From contig JAJYLB010000025.1 in NCBI GenBank assembly GCA_021788095.1, forward strand, positions 1 through 54,982: a stretch of 54,982 nucleotides of DNA. Direction: 5' to 3'. A program made the position numbers and the translations under genes. Shown piece by piece: positions 8,750 through 17,199 of the stretch. Numbering within the stretch: position 1 is the stretch's first letter; each line of letters begins with the position of its first letter. The notes below the pieces were generated by a model that was not told the origin of the DNA, did no database searches, and was given only the letters and a program-made list of their open reading frames with translations. Source of the DNA: Acidobacteriota bacterium (GTDB lineage: Bacteria > Acidobacteriota > Terriglobia > Acidiferrales > UBA7541).

Positions 8750-10639
8750 TTACCGCGCGCCGGCCGCGCCGGAATTCGGGCGAGGCGCGCTGACGAAGCC
8801 GGTGATCGTGACGCCAAGGTGAAAATTAGTCTTCACGGGAGAGGCGGCTTCGAGCTTCCAGGGAACGGCATTGGTCATCGCGCCCGGGTCGAGCGAATCG
8901 AGGTCACCCAGAGCGTGCGAGTAGTCGAATATAGCGCCAATGCCTTGCTTGCCATTCGAAGAGTTGAGAATGACCGGCGGATAGATCTTTTCGTGAGACT
9001 TGATGGTGTAGGGGGCGGCGAATTCCTTGACCTCGACCTTGAAGGGCGGATACAGCTTCTCGCCGGAGGTATTCTTCAGCCGGATGGGGATCACCGCTAC
9101 GCGCGTTTGGCGATCGTATTGGATGGGATCGAAAACGAGCGTGATCTTGTCGGTCAGTGTGGCAGGCACAACGGGTGGCCGGGTGGACGCGGCGGCTCCC
9201 GCGGACGCCTGCGGGCCGGTTCGCACGCGGATGGCAGCCGTATACAACTGGTAGGTGCCGCTGCGCGCGTCCGTCCAGAAGGGATGGAAAGCTCCATCGC
9301 GGTCGGCGGTCATCCCGATATAGTCGCCGCCATTGACCCAGCGCGAGACGCCGGAGAGCAAGTCGGCGACCACCATGCCGCGCTCGGTTCTAACGAGAGG
9401 GCCGGGACGGAGATTGCCCGAACCGAAGGGGCTCGATGGCTCGCTCGATACGAGCCGCTTGGGCAGAAGGGTCTCGCCGCCATCCACCGACGCGGTGAAG
9501 TAGGTAGCGAATTCGTCGCGTTTCGGGAAACCGCTGGTGTCGTACCAAAAGATGCCCAGCACGCCTTCGGGATTGACCGCAATCATGGGCTGAAACTGGG
9601 ACGCATAGGTAGGGGCATTTGGATCGACCGATTTCGGCGTGGTCCAGGTTTTACCGCGATCGCTGGACCAGGTGAGCATCAAGCGGAAGCGGCCCTCCTC
9701 CAGGTCATCCCAAACCGCGTAAATCCGGTCGCGGTATTTTCCGCTGCGGTCGACGGCAAACATCGGCCCGCCCATCTGATCGACTCGGCCGCTTCGTTGC
9801 TTTTCCCGCATCACCGGCTCGCCGCCGAAATTGATCTTCCCGATGGGCCGCAGCGGCGAAAAGGTGACGCCGCCATCGCGGGATGTGGAAAAGACGGCGT
9901 TCCAATAGGCGCTCGTTTTGTCCACGGCGTAATTCGGATACTCGATCATCGGGATGAAGAGCGTTCCATCGGACAGCACGAGGAGGTTTTGAGCGGCGAG
10001 GCCGGTGTTGTGCCCGCGCGCGACTTCGATTGGACCGATAAACGAGCGGCCGTCATCGGAGGAGCGGTAGAGAACGACGCGCCTCTGCATCTGTAAGGTT
10101 TCGAGCTCGTTCGAGCCCGGCAGGCTGCTTTCTGCGGTCAGGTAGATGCGCCCGGCGTACGGGCCGAACGTATGGTCCCCGATAAGCATCTCGTGGTCGT
10201 TATGGGGACTGAGGGTGAGCGGCTTGCTCCACGTGGCGCCGCCGTCGGTTGACCGGAAGAAGAGCATGCCGTGTGGCGGCGACAGCGCAACGAAGTAGGC
10301 CGTGCCGGTAACACCGAAGCCAACTTGCGGATCGCCGCCGCCGTATTGGAATTCCGCGGGAAGCCTGATGCCGGTCCATGTCGAGCCGCCATCGAAGGAG
10401 GCGTAGGGCATGTCGGCCGGACTGCCATCGGGAAGGACCATCACGATGGAGCCGCCGAGAAGGTTTTGTGGATCGGTCGGATTGGCGGCGACCATCGTCT
10501 CGCAGTGGGCGACGTCCCCGTCGTGGCTCACCAGGATGTTAGGCCCGATGACGATTCGCGGCTTTGCCTCGGCCGGCGTTTGAGAACGCGTCGTGGCAAC
10601 GAAGATCGCCAACAGCGCAACAGCCAGGACTCGCTTCAT
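8750..10639 (-). CDS. Secreted BNR/Asp-box beta-propeller protein, subgroup C
   Basis: 629 residues from the ATG at 10639, chosen for GAGGAGAGGG just upstream; the open frame extends to 10918 without protein-like sequence. Signal peptide at residues 1-20, then VGPNILVSHDGDVAHCE. Six Asp boxes (SFDGGSTW, STDGGATW, SSDDGRSF, SRDGGVTF, SSDRGKTW, SVDGGETL) and a seventh unit ending FHPFWTDARSGTYQLYTA suggest a six- or seven-bladed propeller. About 130 C-terminal residues form a separate beta-rich domain with an NSSNGKQGIGAIFDY stretch. No FRIP motif, so canonical GH33 sialidase activity is doubtful. Most similar to the upstream 11091-12992 gene (shared VGPN-LVS-DG start and HDHE motif). Function unknown: glycan binding or hydrolysis are options. 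Confidence 0.7.
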   Translation of the reverse strand: MKRVLAVALLAIFVATTRSQTPAEAKPRIVIGPNILVSHDGDVAHCETMVAANPTDPQNLLGGSIVMVLPDGSPADMPYASFDGGSTWTGIRLPAEFQYGGGDPQVGFGVTGTAYFVALSPPHGMLFFRSTDGGATWSKPLTLSPHNDHEMLIGDHTFGPYAGRIYLTAESSLPGSNELETLQMQRRVVLYRSSDDGRSFIGPIEVARGHNTGLAAQNLLVLSDGTLFIPMIEYPNYAVDKTSAYWNAVFSTSRDGGVTFSPLRPIGKINFGGEPVMREKQRSGRVDQMGGPMFAVDRSGKYRDRIYAVWDDLEEGRFRLMLTWSSDRGKTWTTPKSVDPNAPTYASQFQPMIAVNPEGVLGIFWYDTSGFPKRDEFATYFTASVDGGETLLPKRLVSSEPSSPFGSGNLRPGPLVRTERGMVVADLLSGVSRWVNGGDYIGMTADRDGAFHPFWTDARSGTYQLYTAAIRVRTGPQASAGAAASTRPPVVPATLTDKITLVFDPIQYDRQTRVAVIPIRLKNTSGEKLYPPFKVEVKEFAAPYTIKSHEKIYPPVILNSSNGKQGIGAIFDYSHALGDLDSLDPGAMTNAVPWKLEAASPVKTNFHLGVTITGFVSAPRPNSGAAGAR

Positions 10640-10994
10640 AGACCCTCTCCTCAAGAGAATCGGCAGTTTCTCAGGACCTTTTCTTAACCGACAAGCTGGC
10701 CAGCGCCGTCCGGTCGATCTCATGGATGATTGCTCGCGGAGATACCCATTTCTGTGCAGACAGCCAGGTAGCCTCGTTATCGCCGGCACACTCCAAGCAT
10801 TCGCTGCCGGCACCGGTCCCGTACCACTAATAGGGCCGATGCCGCCGGAGACTTCTCGGCAGTGGCCGACGCGCGCCTTTCCAGTGCACTGTTTTGTCCT
10901 CCTCGGCGTTTCTTCCAAGCAGCCGAAACTTAACCGAGTTGAGACAAAACAGGGCCTTTCATTTTCGGAATTCAGGATTTATTTTTCAACGGGC

Positions 10995-11023
10995 TTGACA
11001 CAAAACCGGCTTCTCACGATATA
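10995..11023 (+). promoter_or_regulatory. Promoter-like TTGACA-17-GATATA pointing against the BNR array
   Basis: Perfect -35 (TTGACA), 17-base spacer and a good -10 (GATATA). It faces right, antisense to the 11091-12992 gene, with no plus-strand gene downstream until 17200. It could drive an antisense RNA or be fortuitous. Confidence 0.3.
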
Positions 11024-11030
11024 CGCGGCC

Positions 11031-11068
11031 GGGCCGACCCGCCTTCGCCAAGGCTACGGCGGGCCGAC
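11031..11068. repeat. Palindromic intergenic repeat
   Basis: CCCGCC and GGCGGG arms enclose a TTCGCCAAGGCTAC core, and the unit is flanked by direct GGGCCGAC copies at 11031-11038 and 11061-11068. This is the look of a REP-type element. It lies 22 bases beyond the 3' end of the 11091-12992 gene, so it may also act as a transcript end. Confidence 0.5.
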
Positions 11069-11090
11069 CTCGATCAGCCGCGGTGAAGCG

Positions 11091-12992
11091 TTACTGAATT
11101 TCCGGGATATAGCCCGTCAGGGTCACATGCATATCGGGAGTCTGCAAGGGCTTGACCAGCCGGAGGCGCCAAACCGAGGCCCCGGAAACCGCCCCCGGAG
11201 CCAGAACTCCGGAAGTGCCAAGCTCGCTCCGGAAATCGAATGTGGCTCCCGCGCCGGGCGCTCCATTCGACGCGTCGAGAATTTGAGGGCTGTATTCGCG
11301 GTCGTCCGCGCCCATGCCGCTTCCGAAACTGGCGACGGTGGCCACGATGGGGCCGTAAATGGGGGAGGAGGAAACGTTCTTGAGCCGAACGGCCATCGTC
11401 AATTCGCGCGTCGTGGCGTCGTAGGTGGCCGGATCGAAGACGAGCGAGACCTTTTGTGTGATGTCGGTGCGTTTGGGAGCCGTCGAGGCGACCTGTTTTT
11501 CCTCTTTCCCCTTATCCACACGCACGGCGGCCGTTTCGATCAGGAACGTTCCCGAGCGGCTGTCGGCCCAGAAGGGATGAAACGTTCCCGCCGAGTCGGT
11601 CGTGAGGCCCATGTAATCGCCGCCATTTCCCCACCGGCTAGCGGCAGAGAGGAAAGAGATTCTCTGCTCGCCCTTGTAAGAGAAGACGGCGGGAGCGATG
11701 TTGAGATTGCCGTTCCCGGGAAGAAGCGAGGGCTGGGAGGAGACGCGGACGGGCGGAAGGAAGGAGGTGCCGCCATCGAGGGAGGCGGCAAAGTACTCCT
11801 CGTATTCCTTGTTGTCGGCCGAAGCGCGGGTATCGAACCAGGTGCTTCCCAGCACTCCTTGGCGGTTGACGGCCAGCATGGGCATGTATTCGAGCGTATG
11901 GCCGGGTACGCTCGGGTCGATCTCGCCGGGTGCGCTCCACGTGTTGCCGCGGTCGGCGGAATAGGAGAACCATACGCGATACGTTCCGCTACGGAAATCG
12001 GTCCACGCCGCGTAGATCCGATCGCGAAAGGAGGCGGAGTGGGTATCGACGGCGAAGGCGGGGAAGGTTCCCACTCGCGGAGCGGTCGGGCTGCTGTCAA
12101 ATTCCTGCGCGCCAATCGGGTGCGGCTTGGAAAAAGTAACGCCGCCGTCGGCTGACGAAACGAACCAGAAGTGGCCCGTATGGCTCGTCTTCCTCTTTTC
12201 CGGCAGGAATTGGAAATCCTCATAAGGAACGATCAATGTCCCGTCGCTCAGCACGAGCACGTCTGCTGCGGTGTTGATGCCGATCGTCCCGCCTCCATTC
12301 GCTGCTTCGACGGGGCCGATGAACGTCCGGCCGTCGTCGTCGGATCGAAACACCCCCACACGATAGACGGGATAGTCGTAGAGGACCGACAGGTAGATGC
12401 GCCCGGCGTACTCCCCCTGGGTGTGGTCGACGGCCATGACCTCGTGGTCGTAGGAATAACCGAGGTCGGCGGGTTTGTGCCAGGTGCGCCCGCCATCAGT
12501 CGAGCGGTAGAACATGACCGCGGCTCTCGTTCGCCCCTCGGGGCTTGTCACCGTCATCAACGAAGCGAAGTAGGCTGTCCCGTGTATCCCGAAGCCCACC
12601 ATGGGATCGCCTCCGCCATTGCTATGAAGCTCGGGGAACACGGTGTCCGTCCAGGAATCGCCGCCATTTTGGGAGAAATAAGACTTGCAGGCCCATCCGC
12701 CATCTGCCGCCGTGGGAGTGATGGCGGCGCCGACGAGGTTCTGCGGGTCCGTGGGATTCGACGCCACGATCAGCTCGACGTGCGGGATGTTGCCGTCGCG
12801 GCTGACCAACATGTTCGGGCCGACGACGATCTTCGCCGCGGTTGCCGGCTGGGCCGAGGCTTGGCGGGAAGGATGCGGCAAACCGCCGGCGCGGGCGAGC
12901 AGCGCGAGCGCGATGGCAAGGATCGAAAGCCAAATCACTCGAGAACTCCACCCGCCGCGAGACTTATTCGAAAGCCATAGCAAGACGCGCAT
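11091..12992 (-). CDS. Secreted BNR/Asp-box beta-propeller protein, subgroup C
   Basis: 633 residues. Long N-terminal region with a hydrophobic segment at about 20-35, then mature VGPNMLVSRDGNIPHVE. Asp boxes: SQNGGDSW, STDGGRTW, SDDDGRTF, SADGGVTF, SADRGNTW, SLDGGTSF, with a last unit FHPFWADSRSGTF. The 'W(Y/N)DRR' element of most paralogues reads TWFDTRAS here. The C-terminal beta domain runs from about residue 500 with DASNGAPGAGATFDF. It is 33 bases downstream of the 13026-14867 gene, so probably co-transcribed, while the next gene is 450 bases away. The start at 12992 has no strong ribosome site, so an internal start is possible. Confidence 0.68.
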   Translation of the reverse strand: MRVLLWLSNKSRGGWSSRVIWLSILAIALALLARAGGLPHPSRQASAQPATAAKIVVGPNMLVSRDGNIPHVELIVASNPTDPQNLVGAAITPTAADGGWACKSYFSQNGGDSWTDTVFPELHSNGGGDPMVGFGIHGTAYFASLMTVTSPEGRTRAAVMFYRSTDGGRTWHKPADLGYSYDHEVMAVDHTQGEYAGRIYLSVLYDYPVYRVGVFRSDDDGRTFIGPVEAANGGGTIGINTAADVLVLSDGTLIVPYEDFQFLPEKRKTSHTGHFWFVSSADGGVTFSKPHPIGAQEFDSSPTAPRVGTFPAFAVDTHSASFRDRIYAAWTDFRSGTYRVWFSYSADRGNTWSAPGEIDPSVPGHTLEYMPMLAVNRQGVLGSTWFDTRASADNKEYEEYFAASLDGGTSFLPPVRVSSQPSLLPGNGNLNIAPAVFSYKGEQRISFLSAASRWGNGGDYMGLTTDSAGTFHPFWADSRSGTFLIETAAVRVDKGKEEKQVASTAPKRTDITQKVSLVFDPATYDATTRELTMAVRLKNVSSSPIYGPIVATVASFGSGMGADDREYSPQILDASNGAPGAGATFDFRSELGTSGVLAPGAVSGASVWRLRLVKPLQTPDMHVTLTGYIPEIQ

Positions 12993-13025
12993 CGCTGTGA
13001 CACCTCGTCTTTTGGATTGGCAGGC

Positions 13026-14867
13026 TCAGTGCGTCTTCGCCTGCCCCAAGATCAGGAAATGAGCGCGCAGAGGCTCGCCGGGCGGATCGGGCGCGCCGCC
13101 GGAAAACTGCCATCGAAACTCTTCGACTTCCGACTTCTGCTTCGGCTGGAGGGTTTCTCCACCCGAAACCCGGAAGTTCCAGAAAGCTCCCTTGCCGGGC
13201 AGGCCGTTGCCCGCATTGACCACGCGCAGGTCTTTGAGGGAACTCTGAACGTCGTTGAGCACGACGGTGAAGGGTCCGGTGACAGTGACCGGAAGGGGAT
13301 TGACGAGCTGCACACGCACGGACAGGGTATGGGCGGTGAAATCGATTTGCGGCTGGCTGATATCGAGAGTGAGCTGGCGGCTGAGGTCTTCGCGGGAATG
13401 CGACGCAGCGGAACGCGGCAGCGCGTTCTTGTCCACGCTGAATTCCTTGTACCACAACTCCATCGTTCCGGACGCGCCGTCGCCGTTGATCCACGCCGAG
13501 TGAAAGACGCCGTCCGGGCCCGCCACCAAACCTTGCGTATCGCCGCCGTTGGGCCAGCGCTCGGGCGCGCCACTCATCGCGATGGCCGGGAGGCGCTTCT
13601 CCTTACTCAGATCCAGGGGCAAGTCCAGAAAGCTGAAGGCGTCTACCGGCCAGTTGGCGGCGGCCACGGGGCACGTGGGCGCATCGCTGGCAGGAACGTT
13701 GGGGAGGAAGGTATCGCCGCCGTCCGCGGAGACGGAGAAGTAGAGCCGGAAACAGGAATTCTTGGGATCGTTCCGGCGGTCGTTCCAAACCACTCCCACC
13801 AGTCCGTCCTTGTTGACCGCGATGGCGGGATTCGCCGGCGAGTCGGTATTCGTGTTGTCGTTGACGGCGACCGGCGAGGACCACGTCTTGCCCAAATCGC
13901 TCGAATGAGTGACCTCGACATCGTACTTCTTCCCGTCGTAACTCGTGAAAGCAAGATAGATCCGGCCGCGATAGGGTCCATCCGTAAGGTCCATAGCGGC
14001 TTGCGTGGCCACCAGGCTCTTCAACGCCTTGTAGCCATTCGCCCAGCAAAAAGCCGGGCCTTCGGATGCGGGCAGGAACGTGACTCCTCCGTCGGTGGAG
14101 GTGCTTGCCCAAAGGTTTCCGCAAAAACGCGAGCTGGAACTGGAGGCGGGGACGTGGAGGGCGGAGAAAGGCACAACCAAGGTACCGTCGGGGGCCACGA
14201 GAGGCTCCGTGATTCCAAAAATGTCCTCGCCCCCTTCGTTCCCGATAATGACGTGACCCGGCGAGAACGTCCGGCCGCCGTCGGTGGAAAAGACGACGTC
14301 GATGGCATTGTGCCTCTTGCCATTGGCTTCGGTAACGGAAATCGCTCCGCCAGCATACATTCTGCCGTTGAATTTGCCTCCGGTGTGGTCGAAGGCGAGA
14401 TACTCGCGGTCGTACGTTCCGCCGGGAATGGTGACCGGCGGACCCCAGGTGAGGCCGCCATCGGTGGACCGGCTGAGCAGAAATCCGACGGGCGTGCCTT
14501 GAATGGCGCCGAAAAATGCGGTCCCCTGAGGATCGAAATAGACGATGGGATCGCCGCCCTTGAAGATCTTGTTGTCCTCGGTGGCCGAGCGAGCCCGCTT
14601 CCACGTCTTACCGCCGTCGAACGAGGCGTAGACGACGGAGGCGTTCTTGCCGTTTTCGATCGCGATGGAGGTAGCGAGGAGATTCTGGGGATTGCGGGGA
14701 TTGAGGGCGAGAAAAGTCTCCACGTGCGGATCTCCGGGACTATCGCGGGAGATCTCCGTTCCGGGCGAAACCGCTATGTCGGGGTGTTGCGAAGCGGCGG
14801 CCAGCGGGAACCATAGGGCCAAACACAGAGCGGCCAGGGCCGCCCGGAGCGCGAATTCACGTCGCAT
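13026..14867 (-). CDS. Secreted BNR/Asp-box beta-propeller protein, subgroup A
   Basis: 613 residues from the ATG at 14867 (AAGGAGA upstream); the extra 29 codons to 14954 are Arg-rich and overlap the previous gene. Signal peptide to about residue 27, mature start PDIAVSPGTEIS. Six Asp boxes: SFDGGKTW, STDGGLTW, STDGGRTF, STDGGVTF, SSDLGKTW, SADGGDTF. WNDRRNDPKNSCFRLYF precedes the sixth box, and the last unit is FHSAWINGDGASGTMELW. The C-terminal domain carries VVNAGNGLPGKGAFWNF. A close paralogue lies in the opposite arm (28955-30802), and a deleted copy at 32842-33427. It starts 55 bases after the 14923-16815 gene ends, so both are likely in one transcript. Confidence 0.7.
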   Translation of the reverse strand: MRREFALRAALAALCLALWFPLAAASQHPDIAVSPGTEISRDSPGDPHVETFLALNPRNPQNLLATSIAIENGKNASVVYASFDGGKTWKRARSATEDNKIFKGGDPIVYFDPQGTAFFGAIQGTPVGFLLSRSTDGGLTWGPPVTIPGGTYDREYLAFDHTGGKFNGRMYAGGAISVTEANGKRHNAIDVVFSTDGGRTFSPGHVIIGNEGGEDIFGITEPLVAPDGTLVVPFSALHVPASSSSSRFCGNLWASTSTDGGVTFLPASEGPAFCWANGYKALKSLVATQAAMDLTDGPYRGRIYLAFTSYDGKKYDVEVTHSSDLGKTWSSPVAVNDNTNTDSPANPAIAVNKDGLVGVVWNDRRNDPKNSCFRLYFSVSADGGDTFLPNVPASDAPTCPVAAANWPVDAFSFLDLPLDLSKEKRLPAIAMSGAPERWPNGGDTQGLVAGPDGVFHSAWINGDGASGTMELWYKEFSVDKNALPRSAASHSREDLSRQLTLDISQPQIDFTAHTLSVRVQLVNPLPVTVTGPFTVVLNDVQSSLKDLRVVNAGNGLPGKGAFWNFRVSGGETLQPKQKSEVEEFRWQFSGGAPDPPGEPLRAHFLILGQAKTH

Positions 14868-14922
14868 GATGGTTTTCTCCTTGCAACTGCGCAACCTCCC
14901 CAAGCAGCGCCTGGGGTGCCGG

Positions 14923-16815
14923 TTACTTCTGCGGCGGCGCCAGAACACGTGCATCGTAGTTGAAGAGCACGGGCCGGTCGTTGTCCACCGTCGAGCCGGA
15001 TAGCGTGTGAAGTCCGGTAACGCGGAAGACGAGATGTTTGGGAAGCGACCGCTGCCCCGGCTTGAGCACTTCGGCAGGCAATTCGCGCCCGAAGGTGAAG
15101 ACCGCGCCGGGACCGCTGACGCCGTTATCGGCGTTTACGGCACGGGGTGTGTCGAAAGTCGAGTCCAAGGTAAGGAATCGCAGCTTCAATGGCCCTCGTA
15201 TCGCCGCCTTCGACGTATTCACCAGGTACGCGTCGACCGAGAGCGTGCCCCGGGAGGCGTCGAAGACGGGCCGGCCGAATTCCAGATAGACCTTCGAGGT
15301 AGCGTCTTTCCAACCCGCCAGTTCCGAGGAGCCGTTGGGAAAGGCGCTGCCCTCAACGCTCACGTCGGCAGTCCAGACTTGCTGGATGCCGCTGCGATTG
15401 TCCACCCAAAAAGGATGGAATATGCCGTCAGCGGTCGCGGCCATCCCCGCTGTGTGGCCCGGCCAGGTATTCACCGCGAACGCTCCGGTCAAATCGCCCT
15501 TGGGAGAATCGGGTATGGGATCGCCTCCGCCCTGAACCATCGGCCACATCATTCGCCAGGTACTCGGGGCGTAGGTTTGGGGCGCCGTCGAGACGCGCAC
15601 GCTCGGGAGGAAGGTTTCCCCCCCGTCGAGCGAAGCCGAAAAACGCACCCAATAGCCGAAGTCGTCGGGATTATCTCGCCGGTCGTACCACATCACGCCA
15701 ACGACGCCGCTCGGATTGACGGCGACCACGGGCATGAAATCGTCCGGGCCCTTACCGGGTCCCCGGGACTCGTCGTCGTTCACGACGATGGGTTTCGACC
15801 ACGTCTTTCCCTCGTCCGAGGAGTGAATGATCAGGACCTCGCTTCGGCCGAAGCGGTAGTCCGACCAGACGGCGTAGAGCCGGTCCTTCAACGGCCCCTG
15901 CGAACGGTCCACGGCAAGCGTGGGGATCAGGCTCCCGACCGCCGAATAGCCGATGTAAGCCTGGGCCGCAACGCTCGCCCGGGAGAACGAGAGGCCCCCG
16001 TCGGTCGATCGGATGACGTCGAGAGCGAAGCTGGGCTTCTTGGGGCGGATGGGAAGATTCGCCTCGTCGAGCAGCTCCGAGAAAAAAGCCACGATGGTGC
16101 CATCGGAGAGGATGGCGCTTTGCGTCTGGCCGATCGTTCCGTGGCCGGGCGGCGCGGAAAGCAGGTAAGGATCGGAAAAATTCTTTCCCGAATCCTCCGA
16201 CCGGAAGTAAATGAACCCGGCGGTAGGGCTGCCCTCGCCGATGGCCCGGGCAAAGCCGTTTGCGGTGATATAGACGTTGCCGCGATACTTGCTGTGCGTC
16301 GTATCCACGCTGACGAAGTCGCGGTCGACCATGGGCAGCTTCACCGGCGCGGACCACGTCTTTCCTTCGTCGGCCGAACGGTAGACGAGCATGTGGCTGG
16401 TATACATCGTCGAGAGCGGACCACCGGATTCCATGGCGAGCGCGACGAAATACGCATCGCCGCCTGGTCCGAAAACGCAGGCCGGATCGCCCACTCCTTG
16501 TAAGGCGGCGTCGCTTTCCAAGGTGGGCGTCCAGGAGGCGCCGCCATCGAAGGAGCTGTAGACGATCGAGTCGGTGAGCCGGGTGCTCGGTCGTTTCGGC
16601 TCGATCATCGAGCAGCCGATCAAGTCTTTTGGATTTCCCGGGTCGGTTCCTACGTAGACTTCGTAGTGGTCTCGGCTGGCGTTCGCCGCGCTCACTTGAA
16701 CGTTCGGTCCCACAGTGATGGGATCTTTTGCCGTTTGGGCGCTTCCGCCCGCGGCGAAAGCCAGGACGGCCATGCCCGCCCCCAGCATTCGCAGAGTCCA
16801 TGCACCCGATTTCAT
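14923..16815 (-). CDS. Secreted BNR/Asp-box beta-propeller protein, subgroup B, first gene of the left arm
   Basis: 630 residues. ATG at 16815 preceded by GGAGGAGGTG, the strongest ribosome site of the array. Signal peptide to about residue 27 (Ala-Gln), mature start DPITVGPNVQVSAANAS. Asp boxes: SFDGGASW, SADEGKTW, SEDSGKNF, STDGGLSF, SSDEGKTW, SLDGGETF. The AVNPSGVVGVMWYDRRDNP segment is the best version of the family's invariant W-Y/N-D-R-R element; the last unit is FHPFWVDNRSGIQQVW. The C-terminal domain includes AVNADNGVSGPGAVFTF and ends in APPQK. Counterparts in the right arm are 24972-26933 and 33424-35376. It is the first gene of the leftward transcript leaving the divergent control region. 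Confidence 0.72.
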   Translation of the reverse strand: MKSGAWTLRMLGAGMAVLAFAAGGSAQTAKDPITVGPNVQVSAANASRDHYEVYVGTDPGNPKDLIGCSMIEPKRPSTRLTDSIVYSSFDGGASWTPTLESDAALQGVGDPACVFGPGGDAYFVALAMESGGPLSTMYTSHMLVYRSADEGKTWSAPVKLPMVDRDFVSVDTTHSKYRGNVYITANGFARAIGEGSPTAGFIYFRSEDSGKNFSDPYLLSAPPGHGTIGQTQSAILSDGTIVAFFSELLDEANLPIRPKKPSFALDVIRSTDGGLSFSRASVAAQAYIGYSAVGSLIPTLAVDRSQGPLKDRLYAVWSDYRFGRSEVLIIHSSDEGKTWSKPIVVNDDESRGPGKGPDDFMPVVAVNPSGVVGVMWYDRRDNPDDFGYWVRFSASLDGGETFLPSVRVSTAPQTYAPSTWRMMWPMVQGGGDPIPDSPKGDLTGAFAVNTWPGHTAGMAATADGIFHPFWVDNRSGIQQVWTADVSVEGSAFPNGSSELAGWKDATSKVYLEFGRPVFDASRGTLSVDAYLVNTSKAAIRGPLKLRFLTLDSTFDTPRAVNADNGVSGPGAVFTFGRELPAEVLKPGQRSLPKHLVFRVTGLHTLSGSTVDNDRPVLFNYDARVLAPPQK

Positions 16816-16850
16816 GTGTCACACCTCCTCCATCACGGATTTCCGCGAAA

Positions 16851-16999
16851 TCATTTCGCGGGCGCTGCCTCGGTCGGCGGCGCACCGAGAATCTCCACGT
16901 CCTTCCAGGACAGGCCGACCACGCCGTTCTCGTTCCCGGCCAGGGTGCCGATTGTCGCCCGGCTCACACCCCTACGCCCGGTATTCGCCGCAAAGGGAG
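16851..16999 (-). pseudogene. Orphan C-terminal coding remnant
   Basis: Reading leftward from about 16999, one frame gives plausible protein: ATIGTLAGNENGVVGLSW, then KDVEILG, then a Pro/Ala-rich tail ending at a stop at 16851-16853, 36 bases before the 14923-16815 gene. No in-frame start is visible and the upstream part is lost, so it looks like the 3' end of a gene cut off by rearrangement. The 'NG-VGLSW-DVEI' ending resembles C-termini of secreted concanavalin-A-fold proteins, but the family cannot be named. Confidence 0.4.
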
Positions 17000-17199
17000 C
17001 TTTTGTACCGCTGGGAAGCGAGAAAGCGGAATCCCGAGTTTCGTTTGGGTGGGCGAAAGTGTACCAGGATTATTTCGGCTCTTTCTTCGTTGCTTGTGGG
17101 GATTTCCCTTCCTCCGGGACAACCATCGGTGTATGCTCCGGTCGTTTCGCTCATCTTGCAGGGTGCAACCTTTACTGGGGCAGGGAAGGGGGAGGCGGG
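17000..17199. promoter_or_regulatory. Divergent control region between the two arms
   Basis: This stretch, with the remnant at 16851-16999, separates the leftward BNR array from the rightward sigma factor. It holds a small inverted repeat TTGCA-GGG-TGCAA at 17156-17168, about 32 bases before the sigma factor start, and a purine-rich ribosome site (AAGGGGGAGG) just before ATG 17200. I could not assign a confident -35/-10 for either direction or a clear ECF-type promoter. Confidence 0.35.

Larger units (their letters stand above)
10640..11090. other. 451-base intergenic gap in the BNR array
   Basis: No protein-like frame found. It contains the start-proximal ribosome site of the 8750-10639 gene, a promoter-like element reading rightward (10995-11023) and a palindromic repeat (11031-11068). 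A promoter for the 8750-10639 gene may lie here, but I could not identify one. Confidence 0.4.

Noticed and set aside
8750..16815. Long plus-strand frames opposite the BNR genes (up to about 600 codons)
   Set aside because: They are complementary-strand shadows in high-GC DNA with Arg/Gly-rich sequence and no motifs, while the minus strand has signal peptides, Asp boxes and ribosome sites.
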